Shown: positions 22,847 to 31,680, counted from the first letter of the stretch. The stretch is DNA of 36,902 bases from Sphingobacteriaceae bacterium (GCA_903644075.1 CAHJXH010000012.1:1-36902); one strand, 5' to 3'. Numbers and translations are program-made. The notes: a model not told the origin generated them from the letters alone.

Positions 22847-23449
22847 TTACAGCCCCTTTACAATAGCCAGCGATTTTTCAACATGTTCGGTAGGCGAAAT
22901 GTGATCGGTTTCTGATGAAAATACGGCTACAATTTTACCGTCTTTACCAATAACATAAGTGGTTCGCGGGATAAACCCGTGGTTAACTTCCATACCACGT
23001 ATGTCTTTCACTCCAAGTTTTGGTGGGTTTGTAACAAGCCCGTATGTTGCTGCAATTTTGCCTTCAGCATCCGACGCAACCGCAAACTTGCCCGCGCAGT
23101 AATTCGGATCAGCAGAAAATGTATTCAGTCGCTGAATATCGTCTTCTGAAACACCGATAATGGTGGCACCCGCCGCTGTAAATTTTTCCTTCATTTCAGC
23201 AAAGGCATGTGCTTCTGCATCGCAGCCGCCGGTATAGGCAGAAGGATAGAAATAAACCACAACAGGCCCTTTAGCAAGAGACTTTTTCAATGAGAAATTA
23301 ACTTCACTGCCCGCCAGGCTGGCTTGGGCAGTAAATGCCGGCGCTGCATCTCCTTTAGTTAACATCTTCGATTGGGCAACACCAGCCAATGTTGTCAGGA
23401 GTGACAGGCTGAAAATTAAAAAAGACAGGTAATAATATTTCTTGATCAT
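22847..23449 (-). CDS. Secreted peroxiredoxin (AhpC/TSA, Bcp-like), 200 aa
   Basis: A signal peptide (about 1-26, ending GVAQ) is followed by a thioredoxin-fold peroxiredoxin that reduces peroxides. The peroxidatic site is PSAYTGGC with Cys76, matching the PxxxTxxC motif; Cys118 in NYCAGKF could resolve. A conserved Arg lies in FIPRTTYVIGKDGKI. Export to the periplasm is less common for this class. A TAAATTTG -7 box lies at 23492-23485 on the minus strand. It sits downstream of the LytS/LytTR operon on the same strand but 100 bp away. Confidence 0.92.
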   Translation of the reverse strand: MIKKYYYLSFLIFSLSLLTTLAGVAQSKMLTKGDAAPAFTAQASLAGSEVNFSLKKSLAKGPVVVYFYPSAYTGGCDAEAHAFAEMKEKFTAAGATIIGVSEDDIQRLNTFSADPNYCAGKFAVASDAEGKIAATYGLVTNPPKLGVKDIRGMEVNHGFIPRTTYVIGKDGKIVAVFSSETDHISPTEHVEKSLAIVKGL

Positions 23450-23552
23450 GATTGATTGTTTTGATTTGTAAATGATGTTATTATCAAATTTACGATAGTA
23501 TGCGCAATCAGGTTGCCTGTCATCAAAATTTTACTGCTTTACCTGATATATA

Positions 23553-24275
23553 CTATCGCATATTTTCCAACCGGGACAAAACTTTACTTGAATAAGAATC
23601 ACCGATAGGAATTTCCTTCTCCTCAACTTCCAGTGTCCGCGAGGTAAATGCTGTTACATAGTGAAGCGCAACAATATAAGACCGGTGTACACGGATAAAA
23701 GTGGTATTGGGCAGCGTTTCCTCAAATGAATTTAATGTTTGATGCGTGATCACTTTCTTATTCGGCATGTGGATTGAAACATAATCTTTCATTCCTTCGA
23801 TCCACAGGATATCATGATGAAATATCTTAACCATTTTTTTATCAGATTTTACATACAAAAATGGCTGATCAAAGGCATTTAAAACCTGTGGGGCCGCAGT
23901 CAAGTTAGCTGAGGGCTTATATAACGATACATATTTTTGGATGGCTTTCAGAAAGCGATCAAAGGCTATTGGCTTCAACAAATAGTCAACAACATTGAAT
24001 CCATAGCCCTCTACGGCAAATTCGCTGAAGCCGGTAGTCAGAATTACCGGCGGCAGGGCAGTTTTCGACCGTAGCAGTTCCATACCTGTAAGGTAAGGCA
24101 TCTGAATGTCGAGAAATAACAGATCAACAGGTTGGCTTAACAACAGATTAAAAACCTCGGTGCCGTTTGTGCATTCGGCTACAACTTCCAGCGCATCAAT
24201 TTTGGCGATATAGTCCAACAAAATTTCACGGGCCAGCATTTCATCGTCTGCAACTATACAAGTAATTTTTTTCAT
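23553..24275 (-). CDS. LytTR-family response regulator, 240 aa
   Basis: An N-terminal receiver domain (about 1-120) has the acidic pocket Asp10-Asp11-Glu12, phosphoacceptor Asp56 in FLDIQMP, and Lys in YLLKPIAFDRFL. A C-terminal LytTR DNA-binding domain (about 135-240) has KMVKIFHHDILWIEGMKDYV and FIRVHRSYIVALHYV. LytTR regulators bind pairs of 9-bp direct repeats; such a pair (CCGTCAACA, 12-bp spacer) lies upstream of the partner kinase. Its start overlaps the kinase stop by 4 bp, so the two are co-translated. Confidence 0.95.
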   Translation of the reverse strand: MKKITCIVADDEMLAREILLDYIAKIDALEVVAECTNGTEVFNLLLSQPVDLLFLDIQMPYLTGMELLRSKTALPPVILTTGFSEFAVEGYGFNVVDYLLKPIAFDRFLKAIQKYVSLYKPSANLTAAPQVLNAFDQPFLYVKSDKKMVKIFHHDILWIEGMKDYVSIHMPNKKVITHQTLNSFEETLPNTTFIRVHRSYIVALHYVTAFTSRTLEVEEKEIPIGDSYSSKVLSRLENMR

Positions 24276-25327
24276 ATGTTAACTTTTAGCAGGGCTTCAA
24301 ATGTTTCGCCGGTGTTATATGCATTTAACTTAAAACGGTTAGGGTAGGTTAACTCAAGCCTGCGGCGGAAATTATTTAAGCCGATACCGGAAGCGGTAAC
24401 GTTAGCTTTTTTTGCTTTGCTGTTCTCAATACGGTAATAAATTTCGCCTTCATTAATTTTAAGATCAATGGTTACCCAACCATGCCCTTCTTCTATGCCG
24501 TGTTTAAATGCGTTCTCTGCAAATGGTAATAAAAGCAAGGGCATAACCAATATACCATTAGCATTGCCTGTAACAGAAAATGAAAGGTCTAACCTGTCTG
24601 CAAAACGCAATTGCTCTATGCTCAAATAATTCTCCAGGTGCCTAATCTCGTCTGTTAACTGCACACGATCAGTGGTTACTTTTTGTAGCATATATCGCAT
24701 AAGATCTGAGAGTTGAAGTACCAGTGGGCCCGCTTTGTCCGATCGCTTGTTAATAAGTGCGTATAAACTATTTAATGTATTGAAGAAAAAATGTGGATGA
24801 ATTTGCGCTTTTAAAAAGTTAATTTCTGCTGCTGCTTTTTCCTGTTCTAATTCACGCAGTTTTTTTTCATTACGATAAGCAGACCGGATCAGCTCAAAAA
24901 CAGTTACCATGGCAATAACCGGGTAACTTTCGACAGCCACGCGAAGTATACGCCCCGGTATCCAGAAATGCTTCACTTCTTTAGCATAACGCGCCGGATC
25001 ATGGATTTTTTCCCAGGGAAGTATAAACTGATTAGTTAAAAAGCGTATCAGGATCGCTCCGGCCAATAATGTTAATGTTAATGTTATGGCATAGCTAATA
25101 AACCGCTTGGATACGTAAAATAACGGCAGTAACACATAAAGGTTAAAATAGGTGAGTAAAATAGTTACGATGATTGAGATACCACCGACATGGAACTGTA
25201 TCTTGAAATTAAGTTCGTCTGTGTTTTGCCAATCGTAAATAATACCCAGGTAATAAATATAACCCACCCAAAACATAACATGCAGCGCAATAACACCAGC
25301 TTTACGGGTTGTTAACTTTAATTCCAT
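24272..25327 (-). CDS. LytS/YehU-type sensor histidine kinase, 351 aa
   Basis: Four hydrophobic segments in the first ~150 residues (about 12-30, 46-70, 76-100, 128-148) form a membrane anchor without a large periplasmic domain. A coiled-coil (EKKLRELEQEKAAAE) leads to the His_kinase box FLKAQIHPHFFFNTLNS, with phosphoacceptor His at about 179. The HATPase part holds PLLLLPFAENAFKHGIEEG and SGIGLNNFRRRLELTY. It is the first gene of a two-gene operon with the LytTR regulator. The signal cannot be read from sequence. Confidence 0.94.
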   Translation of the reverse strand: MELKLTTRKAGVIALHVMFWVGYIYYLGIIYDWQNTDELNFKIQFHVGGISIIVTILLTYFNLYVLLPLFYVSKRFISYAITLTLTLLAGAILIRFLTNQFILPWEKIHDPARYAKEVKHFWIPGRILRVAVESYPVIAMVTVFELIRSAYRNEKKLRELEQEKAAAEINFLKAQIHPHFFFNTLNSLYALINKRSDKAGPLVLQLSDLMRYMLQKVTTDRVQLTDEIRHLENYLSIEQLRFADRLDLSFSVTGNANGILVMPLLLLPFAENAFKHGIEEGHGWVTIDLKINEGEIYYRIENSKAKKANVTASGIGLNNFRRRLELTYPNRFKLNAYNTGETFEALLKVNI

Positions 25328-25369
25328 AAATACAAACTTCTAATATTTAAAGCGATATTTCTTGTATTT

Positions 25370-25399
25370 CCGTCAACACCCTGTTTTTAACCGTCAACA
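25370..25399 (-). promoter_or_regulatory. Pair of 9-bp direct repeats, probable LytTR binding site
   Basis: CCGTCAACA occurs at 25370-25378 and again at 25391-25399, separated by 12 bp (period 21). On the minus strand the units read TGTTGACGG, containing the GTTNR core typical of LytTR sites, which are 9-bp direct repeats with about 12-13 bp between. It lies 43 bp upstream of the kinase start, suggesting autoregulation. Confidence 0.6.
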
Positions 25400-25504
25400 G
25401 TTTCGCGGCTATAGCTAAACGATTAAGGCCACTTTGAGCACGATACGTCGAAAAAGAAAAATGCGGATCAGAATTACCTATTTATTTGCCTCAAAATAAA
25501 AAAT

Positions 25505-26449
25505 ATGAAAAGAGTGCAACATTCCTTTTTGCTGGCCTTAACCAGCATCTTATTCGTAGTTAACGCGTTGGCCCACGAACGATCTTTAGGCAAGGATACG
25601 CTTACTGCCCTACAGCAAAGCAAACCTTACAACAGAAAATTATCCCAAACCTTTCCCGAATTTACTTATGAATGTGCTGACGATTCAGCGTTAAGCCATT
25701 TGCGGGAAAAATATCACCTTAATACCGTAGCCGGGAAAGGAACGGATGTAGAACGGATTATTAAGCTGCTGGCGTGGCTTCATGAACAATTACCGCATGA
25801 AGATGGGCCGGCTGCTACTACGCTCACCGCAGAAAGTATGATTGAGAACTATCACAAAACGGGCCATTCGCAGGGTTGCTATGGACTTGCCATAAGCCTG
25901 AATGAAGTTCTTTTAAGCGTTGGTTATAAATCGCGCGTTGTTATTTGCTTTTCTAATCAATACCCGGCGCCTGCGGGAGGGCATGTAATTAACACGGTTT
26001 ATGTGCCTTCATTAACTAAATGGATCTATATCGATCCACAGGAAAATACTTATATTAAAGATGAGAAAGGCAACCTGCTAAGTATAGCCGAAGTTAGGGA
26101 ACGTTTAGTTAAACGCCTGCCTTTGATTTTAAACCCAACTGCTAACTACCACGGAGTTACAACAAAAAAATCGGAGTATTTAGATCAATTTATGGGCGAA
26201 CATTTATATCGAATGATTTGCCCGGTTAATAGCGCTTACAATATGGAAACGCGGGATGGTAAAGAAATTAAGTATGTAGAGCTATTGCCATACGGAAGTA
26301 TCGAGCCGCCATCAGAAATGGTAGAAACACAATTTACCAAAACACAATCTGTTATTTGTTACCATACCAGTAATGACCAGTTGTTCTGGCAATCACCCAT
26401 CGAAGTGTGTACTCCTCAACCTGGTAAGGTGCAAAAGTCCGCCAAGTAG
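25505..26449 (+). CDS. Secreted transglutaminase-like cysteine protein, 314 aa
   Basis: A signal peptide (about 1-23, ending ALA) leads to a transglutaminase-core domain. The triad is visible as Cys125 in GHSQGCYGLAISLNEVLLSVG, His160 in APAGGHVINTVY and Asp177 in WIYIDPQ. In bacteria such domains act as cysteine proteases, peptidoglycan peptidases or cross-linking enzymes; the target here is unknown. Residues 190-314 form an extra C-terminal portion with no recognised domain. It is transcribed divergently from the LytS/LytTR operon, so it could be a target of the same direct repeats, and ends before a strong terminator. Confidence 0.85.
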   Translation: MKRVQHSFLLALTSILFVVNALAHERSLGKDTLTALQQSKPYNRKLSQTFPEFTYECADDSALSHLREKYHLNTVAGKGTDVERIIKLLAWLHEQLPHEDGPAATTLTAESMIENYHKTGHSQGCYGLAISLNEVLLSVGYKSRVVICFSNQYPAPAGGHVINTVYVPSLTKWIYIDPQENTYIKDEKGNLLSIAEVRERLVKRLPLILNPTANYHGVTTKKSEYLDQFMGEHLYRMICPVNSAYNMETRDGKEIKYVELLPYGSIEPPSEMVETQFTKTQSVICYHTSNDQLFWQSPIEVCTPQPGKVQKSAK

Positions 26450-26518
26450 TAGCTGCTTGTATTTCGGCCCTAATTGACACCTTTAGTACAGGCCCTCATG
26501 GCATTAATATAAATTCCT

Positions 26519-26568
26519 CTAAAAAGCAAAAGCCTCAGATCTTTCGATCTGAGGCTTTTGCTTTTTAG
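26519..26568. terminator. Strong bidirectional terminator, 23-bp perfect stem
   Basis: AAAAAGCAAAAGCCTCAGAT and the next C (26521-26541) pair perfectly with 26546-26566 over a TTTC loop, and two further pairs extend the stem to 26519 and 26568. A-runs and T-runs flank both sides, so it can stop transcripts from the transglutaminase gene (+) and the tRNA-Glu genes (-). Confidence 0.92.
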
Positions 26569-26640
26569 TAGCCCGTAGGGGAATCGAACCCCTGTTTCTA
26601 GAATGAAAATCTAACGTCCTAACCCCTAGACGAACGGGCC
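26569..26640 (-). tRNA. tRNA-Glu (anticodon UUC), downstream copy
   Basis: On the minus strand GGCCCGT pairs with ACGGGCT as acceptor (one G-U). The D arm is GTCT/GGAC, and the anticodon stem TTAGA/TCTAG encloses TTTTCAT with anticodon TTC. The T arm is GGGG-TTCGATT-CCCC. Discriminator A, and CCA is not encoded. The terminator stem begins right after it. Confidence 0.96.
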
Positions 26641-26731
26641 TTGTTTGAGTCTGTAGTATTGAGTCAAAAGTTTAAAGTATTTACAAAGCCGACTCAATGA
26701 CTTTGAACTTTTAACTATCAACTTATTATAG

Positions 26732-26803
26732 TAGCCCGTAGGGGAATCGAACCCCTGTTTCTAGAATGAAAATCTAACGTCCTAACCCCTAGACGAACGG
26801 GCC
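26732..26803 (-). tRNA. tRNA-Glu (anticodon UUC), upstream copy
   Basis: Identical in sequence to the copy at 26569-26640, same strand, separated by 91 bp. That spacer holds an imperfect inverted repeat, AAAAGTTTAAAGT (26666-26678) and ACTTTGAACTTTT (26700-26712). The two are probably one tandem transcript. No clear -33/-7 pair is visible upstream of 26803. Confidence 0.96.
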
Positions 26804-26923
26804 TTTTATTTTTGATTTAAAAGGCTTTAGTGTTTTATTCAGCAGTAAAAATAACCGGTGAATATTGACTAATTACTACACTTTTAAAGAACTGTTTCCC
26901 TTATTTTGGGATTGCAAAGATAT

Positions 26924-26972
26924 AAGTTTGAATTATAAATTAATAATCGAATTGAAAAAAAATTTCAAACTT
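26924..26972 (-). terminator. Weak candidate terminator after egtD
   Basis: AAGTTTGAA (26924-26932) pairs with TTCAAACTT (26964-26972) 22 bp after the egtD stop on the minus strand. The loop is long (31 nt) and A+T-rich, so it may not be a strong terminator. Confidence 0.35.
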
Positions 26973-26994
26973 ACTTTACAACTATAAAAAAGGG

Positions 26995-27987
26995 TTAAAT
27001 AGCTACCCAAACGGTATCTAAAAACCACTTTTTGCTGTCATAAAAATCTTTCACGGGTTTAAAACATGCAGCGGTAGCCATTTTGCGGGTTTGCTCAAGG
27101 GTGTATTTCTGCGATACTTCCATGTAGATATACTCATCCTTAACAAAATTGAGCTCCTGACCACCAACGTTTACCTGCTGATCTTTTAAACTAATCAGGT
27201 AGCTTTTGCAAGCGCCGGTTTCAGGGTCGTAGGTTGGATAATGGTCAAACTGGTTAGTATCAAAATCAGCCTCCAGCTCGCGGTTAATGCGATTGAGCAG
27301 GTTTATGTTAAACTGCTTAGTGATGCCTTGCTTATCATTATAAGCATCCAAAATTACTTTTGGGTTCTTTTTCAGGTCGATGCCAATTAAAGCCATATCA
27401 CCTTTAGAGAGATGCATGTGCAGTACCTTGCAGAAATCTTCGGCCTCATGCACCGGCATATTGCCAATGTTAGAGCCCAGGAAGAGCACCACGTTACGTT
27501 TATCAGATCCGGCGGCTGCTTGCTTCAGCATTTTAAAATATTCGCCCTGCAGGCCTTTAATCTGCAAACCGGGCAGTTGAGCAGGTAGCGTCTCATTTAA
27601 AGAATCGATCACATGGCCTGAGATATCTATAGGAAGATAAGTAAAATCAACACCGGCATCCAGCAAGCCTTTCAACAAGTGGATCGATTTGGTGGCATCA
27701 CCCGCTCCTAATTCAATCAGGTTAAAGGGCGAACCATCAGCCTTAAGTGCTTTTACCAAGCCTGCGGTTTGCTCTTTAAATATCTCCATCTCGCAATCGG
27801 TTGGGTAATATTCGTCGCAGTTCATAATGTCCTGAAACAGCTCGTCGCCGCGGGTATCATAAAAATACTTGGCATCGAGGTGTTTGGGGGTAGCTGTGAG
27901 GCCGCTAATTACATCGTCATAAAACTGACTCGTTGCGGTATCCATAGCGGTGATAGGTTCCTGGGTTTTCAATTGGGTAGCTTGCAT
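26995..27987 (-). CDS. egtD: L-histidine N(alpha)-methyltransferase EgtD, ergothioneine biosynthesis
   Basis: EgtD trimethylates histidine with three SAM to give hercynine, the first step to ergothioneine. The family N-terminus PKHLDAKYFYDTRGDELFQDI lies at about 35-55, the SAM-binding motif NLIELGAGDATK at 89-100, YLPIDIS next to it, and the substrate-pocket segment VLFLGSNIGNM at about 166-176. C-terminal KYTLEQTRKMATAACF completes the fold. At 330 aa it is complete. It is the last gene of the six-gene operon, 11 bp after egtB. EgtA, EgtC and EgtE are absent, which fits a shortened pathway using cysteine directly. Confidence 0.95.
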   Translation of the reverse strand: MQATQLKTQEPITAMDTATSQFYDDVISGLTATPKHLDAKYFYDTRGDELFQDIMNCDEYYPTDCEMEIFKEQTAGLVKALKADGSPFNLIELGAGDATKSIHLLKGLLDAGVDFTYLPIDISGHVIDSLNETLPAQLPGLQIKGLQGEYFKMLKQAAAGSDKRNVVLFLGSNIGNMPVHEAEDFCKVLHMHLSKGDMALIGIDLKKNPKVILDAYNDKQGITKQFNINLLNRINRELEADFDTNQFDHYPTYDPETGACKSYLISLKDQQVNVGGQELNFVKDEYIYMEVSQKYTLEQTRKMATAACFKPVKDFYDSKKWFLDTVWVAI

Positions 27988-27998
27988 TGTTATAAAAA

Positions 27999-29150
27999 TT
28001 ATCTGGCCAAACGGATACCATTAAACAGCCAGCGCATACTCGGGTGAAAAAAATTGCGATAAGTTGGGCGGCTATGCCCCGGCGGCGTACCTTCTGATGC
28101 TCCGCGAAGCACTTTCTGGCTCACCATAAACTTGCCATTATATTCGCCAATGGCTCCGGGAGCCTTGGCAAAACCGGGATAAGGCAGGTAGGCGCTCTCG
28201 GTCCACTCCCAGCTTTTACCCCATTTAAATTTATCAGCAGCAGCCTCCCACTCAAACTCGGTTGGCAGGCGCAGGCCTTTCCACGAGGCATAAGCATAGG
28301 CTTCGTAGTAACTGATGTGCATTACCGGCTCATCCAGATTTAGTGGCTCTAAACCGCGGAAGGTATAGTTGTGCCATTGCTCATCTATGAGGTGCCAGTA
28401 AAGCGGCGCTTCTATTTTATTGGTCTTTACCCAATCCCAGGCTTCGGCATGCCAGTAGCGGAAATCATGGTATCCGCCATCGTTAATAAAGGCCAAATAC
28501 TCTTCGTTGGTCACTTGGTTAGGGCTTATTTCGTAGGCATTTAGGTAAACTTTATGTCGGTTCAATTCATTGTCGAAGCTGAAACCTTCCCCTTCAAAAC
28601 CAGCTTCATAAACGCCTTCCGGCATCCCGATGAATTCATCAGCAACATGCTCTATTTTGGACGAAGCATAGTTTGGATCGTAAGCAGGGAACAATGGGTT
28701 ATGACCGAGGATATATTTAATATCATAGTAAAGTAATTCCTGGTGCTGCTCTTCGTGGTTAAAGCCAAGGGTCAGCAGTTCTTTTACGTCAGCCGATGGT
28801 TCTTCGGCCAAAAAGCGGAACATGGCTTCATCAACATAAGCCCGATATTTGTAAACATCCTGAACGGTTGGGCGGCTTAGGTTACCCCGATCTGTGCGGA
28901 TTACGCGTGCGCCTACAGTTTCGTAATAGCTATTGAAAACGTAATTGTATTCTGAATTAAATTCCTGGTAACCCATAAAATAGGGTTTCAGGATAAAAGT
29001 TTCGAAAAACCAGGTGGTATGCCCCAGGTGCCATTTAGGCGGGCTCACATCCACAATGGGTTGCACCACGTAGTCTTCGGTTTGCAGCGGACTACAGATG
29101 TTTTCGCTTCGCTGCCTTACTTTTTTATAACAGTCGCCTAATACGCTCAT
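27999..29150 (-). CDS. egtB: Ergothioneine biosynthesis protein EgtB (hercynine sulfoxide synthase)
   Basis: EgtB is a non-heme iron enzyme that couples hercynine with cysteine or gamma-glutamylcysteine using O2. The DinB-like N-terminal part supplies iron-binding histidines: KWHLGHTTWFFE (His41/His44) and NHEEQHQELL (His132, His136). The C-terminal formylglycine-generating-enzyme-like domain holds AYASWKGLRLPTEFEWEAAA and ends RPTYRNFFHPSMRWLFNGIRLAR. It is 383 aa, normal. It lies between the transporter and egtD. With no EgtC amidohydrolase here, cysteine is the likelier sulfur donor, though I cannot read this from the active site. Confidence 0.95.
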   Translation of the reverse strand: MSVLGDCYKKVRQRSENICSPLQTEDYVVQPIVDVSPPKWHLGHTTWFFETFILKPYFMGYQEFNSEYNYVFNSYYETVGARVIRTDRGNLSRPTVQDVYKYRAYVDEAMFRFLAEEPSADVKELLTLGFNHEEQHQELLYYDIKYILGHNPLFPAYDPNYASSKIEHVADEFIGMPEGVYEAGFEGEGFSFDNELNRHKVYLNAYEISPNQVTNEEYLAFINDGGYHDFRYWHAEAWDWVKTNKIEAPLYWHLIDEQWHNYTFRGLEPLNLDEPVMHISYYEAYAYASWKGLRLPTEFEWEAAADKFKWGKSWEWTESAYLPYPGFAKAPGAIGEYNGKFMVSQKVLRGASEGTPPGHSRPTYRNFFHPSMRWLFNGIRLAR

Positions 29151-29155
29151 TGCTT

Positions 29156-30727
29156 TTATTTGCTATCCAAATATCGTTTAAGGTCTGAAATTGTTTTAAT
29201 CTTTAAGTCATCCGCTTGTTGTTTTCTCATCATCAAAGCGTATGCATTGTTAAAGCCAATAGGCATCAGCCACTTCAGCCCGTACTTTTTTTCAAACTCG
29301 GCTTTTACGTACTGGTAAGTTTTATTTTTATCGGTCGATAAAGAATCGACCACTTTTTGTTTGGGTTGAAGCATCACCAGTAAGCCTGTTCCTGTGTATT
29401 CGGGATACAGGTCGATTTGGTTATTAGTCAGCGCATCAAAGCAGATCTTGGTACCACCCAGTCCGGTTTTGGTTGATACCCGGTAATCGGTATACCCTTT
29501 AATCAGCATGCTGTACATCTCGCCAAGGATATATTGCTCGCCAAAAATTTTGGAACCGATACGCACCACATCACCCGAGCCATTACGATCCGGTTTATAT
29601 AAATGTTGAGCCACCAGAAAATCTTTAGCCACTTTTTCAGGAGTTTCGTGCAGATAATCGGTGCGATAGTTTAACGTGGTCATGATAGAATCATTGATAT
29701 GGCCAGCCAGCAGGTTTAAAGTTCTTTCAAGATCAGGAAACTTCTTTAAAGCATCTTCCCTTACAACCGGAGCAGCATAGTAAGGTGGGAATATCGCTTT
29801 GTCATCATTTAACACAACGAGGTTAAAAGCTTTCAACCGGCCATCGGTAGAGTATCCGCTGATGACATCCAGTTCTTTTTGATATGCGGCCTTATACATT
29901 ACTGCGTCGCTGATCACCAATGTGTGGATCTTTAAACCGTATTTCTGCTTAAGGCCAAGGTCGCCATCCTGCCTCCCCATAAACTCTGGAGTAAACCCTG
30001 CTTTGAGTTTACTGCCATAAGCGGACGGGACAAGATAGATAACGGATAACAGAACAAGGATTATGGGAAGAACCCGTACAGCCACTTTAAGCTTCTTTAC
30101 ATTCAGTTTTTGCACAAGCGATAACAAGAAATCAAATACAATAGCCAGCAGGGCAGCAGGGATAGCCCCCGCCAAAATCATATTAGTATTATTAAGCGAG
30201 ATACCGCCGAAAATAAACTCGCCTAAGCCACCGGCTGCAATGAGCGAGGCCAAGGTTGCCACGCCAACATTAATTACCGCAGCGGTACGGATACCGGCCA
30301 AAATCACCGGCATAGCTAATGGCAGCTCAACACGTGACAAGATCTGTTGCTTACTCATACCCATAGCCTGGGCAGCTTCTTTAATAGTAGGATCAACCCC
30401 GGTTATACCGGTGAAAGTATTTCTTATTACGGGAAGCAGTGCATAGATCAATAAAGCGGCTATAGCAGGTTTAGGGCCGATACCTAGAACCGGGATCATA
30501 AAACCCAATAGCGCAATACTTGGTATAGTTTGCAATACACCGGCAATCCCTAATACAATGCCCGAAAATTTTTGCCTGCGGGCAATGAAAATCCCCAACG
30601 GCAAGCCAATTATTATCGCCAATAACAAGGCTATAAACGTAAGCCCGATATGCTCCATCGTCTGCGTCAGCAGTTTATCCGACTGCTGCTGCATAAATTC
30701 CCACAGAGTTTGTTGATGTTCATTCAT
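29156..30727 (-). CDS. EgtU-like ABC permease / substrate-binding fusion with circularly permuted binding domain
   Basis: Residues 1-210 are a BPD permease (five to six helices; IPSIALLGFMIPVLGIGPKP, EAA-loop-like KEAAQAMGMSKQQIL at 116-130). A further helix (216-236) leads to an OpuAC/OsmX-type binding domain. In usual proteins IGSK.FxEQxILGE comes first and LKAGFTPEFMGRQDG comes second; here the order is reversed, with LKAGFTPEFMGRQDG at about 241-255 and RIGSKIFGEQYILGEM at 389-404, ending at TISDLKRYL. Family relatives import betaine, choline or ergothioneine; the position between egtV-like and egtB genes argues for ergothioneine. The start overlaps the ATPase stop by 4 bp. Confidence 0.88.
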   Translation of the reverse strand: MNEHQQTLWEFMQQQSDKLLTQTMEHIGLTFIALLLAIIIGLPLGIFIARRQKFSGIVLGIAGVLQTIPSIALLGFMIPVLGIGPKPAIAALLIYALLPVIRNTFTGITGVDPTIKEAAQAMGMSKQQILSRVELPLAMPVILAGIRTAAVINVGVATLASLIAAGGLGEFIFGGISLNNTNMILAGAIPAALLAIVFDFLLSLVQKLNVKKLKVAVRVLPIILVLLSVIYLVPSAYGSKLKAGFTPEFMGRQDGDLGLKQKYGLKIHTLVISDAVMYKAAYQKELDVISGYSTDGRLKAFNLVVLNDDKAIFPPYYAAPVVREDALKKFPDLERTLNLLAGHINDSIMTTLNYRTDYLHETPEKVAKDFLVAQHLYKPDRNGSGDVVRIGSKIFGEQYILGEMYSMLIKGYTDYRVSTKTGLGGTKICFDALTNNQIDLYPEYTGTGLLVMLQPKQKVVDSLSTDKNKTYQYVKAEFEKKYGLKWLMPIGFNNAYALMMRKQQADDLKIKTISDLKRYLDSK

Positions 30728-31680
30728 ACCTGCGGGCGTTGTTGATATTGGTGAAAAGCCGACATCAGCTGCTCAAACGTAACTGTTTTAGTTCCGTCGG
30801 CATTATGGATGGTTAGTTGCTGTTGAGTTTGATTTTCGAAAGCGGCCAAACTTGCCCAAACGCTGGTGTTTTGATTCAGCGTGGATGATATGGATGCCAA
30901 GCCGCCTTCGGGCAACCTATCCCATAGGTTACCTATAGTCACCGTTTTAAATTCGAGCTGTACGCGCTGTGCATCTAAAAATTGTTTCACAAAATCGTTA
31001 GCCGGATTAAACAATAACTCTTGCGGCGTGCCGATTTGCACGATGTGCCCCTGATCCATCAAACATATGCGATCTGCCAGTTCAAATGCTTCCTGCACAT
31101 CGTGGGTTACCATGATAATGGTTTTGCGGGTCAGCTCGTCCAGGTCTTTAAATTCGGATTGAATTTTAGCACGGGTAATATTGTCCAGCGCACCAAAGGG
31201 TTCATCCATTAATAACACAGCAGGATCGGCAATTAGTGCACGCGCCAGTCCCACTCGTTGCTGCTGGCCACCGCTTAGTTGCGATGGGTATTTATGCAAG
31301 TTATCTGCAGGCAAATGCAATTTTTCTAAAAGCTCGTTAGTACGGCTCTGTATTTTGGCGGCATCCCATTTTAGCAAACGAGGCACAATGGCAATATTTT
31401 CGGCAATGGTATAATGCGGAAACAGGCCTGTATTTTGCAGCACGTAGCCTATACCGCGGCGCAAATTCTCAGGTGATTGATCTTTGATATTTTTCCCATC
31501 GAAGAAGATTTCGCCCGATGTAGGCTCTATCAGCCTATTCAGCATTTTAAGTGTTGTGGTTTTACCGCAGCCGCTGGTGCCCAATAGTATCAAATTTTCG
31601 TGCTCATTAACTTCGAACGAAATCTGATCTACCGCCTTAAAATCACCGTAATGCTTGCTGAGTTGTTGTACCGAAATCAT
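30724..31680 (-). CDS. EgtV-like ABC transporter ATPase (OpuCA/ProV family)
   Basis: All ABC motifs are present: Walker A GTSGCGKT, Q-loop VLQNTGLFPHYT, signature LSGGQQQRVGLARAL, Walker B VLLMDEPFGALD and the switch His in MVTHDVQEAFELADRI. After residue 235 comes an ~80-residue extension without evident CBS motifs, unlike osmosensing OpuA/OpuC ATPases. I choose the ATG at 31680; a GTG two codons earlier (31686) is possible. It powers the permease/binding fusion encoded next. In other bacteria a matching EgtUV pair takes up ergothioneine; here specificity is inferred from the operon. Confidence 0.9.
   Translation of the reverse strand: MISVQQLSKHYGDFKAVDQISFEVNEHENLILLGTSGCGKTTTLKMLNRLIEPTSGEIFFDGKNIKDQSPENLRRGIGYVLQNTGLFPHYTIAENIAIVPRLLKWDAAKIQSRTNELLEKLHLPADNLHKYPSQLSGGQQQRVGLARALIADPAVLLMDEPFGALDNITRAKIQSEFKDLDELTRKTIIMVTHDVQEAFELADRICLMDQGHIVQIGTPQELLFNPANDFVKQFLDAQRVQLEFKTVTIGNLWDRLPEGGLASISSTLNQNTSVWASLAAFENQTQQQLTIHNADGTKTVTFEQLMSAFHQYQQRPQV

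Noticed and set aside
22797..26569. An integrative element between the tRNA-Glu fragment and the tRNA-Glu gene
   Set aside because: No integrase or mobility gene lies between them; the genes there (peroxiredoxin, LytS/LytTR, transglutaminase) look like normal chromosome. The fragment itself is kept as a finding.
30063..30446. 127-aa plus-strand frame inside the permease fusion
   Set aside because: Shadow frame of the ABC permease on the opposite strand; no start context or family match.
29156..31680. Glycine betaine osmoprotectant transporter as the primary call
   Set aside because: The family resemblance is real, but co-translation with egtB/egtD and the lack of evident CBS motifs in the ATPase favour an ergothioneine role; not excluded.
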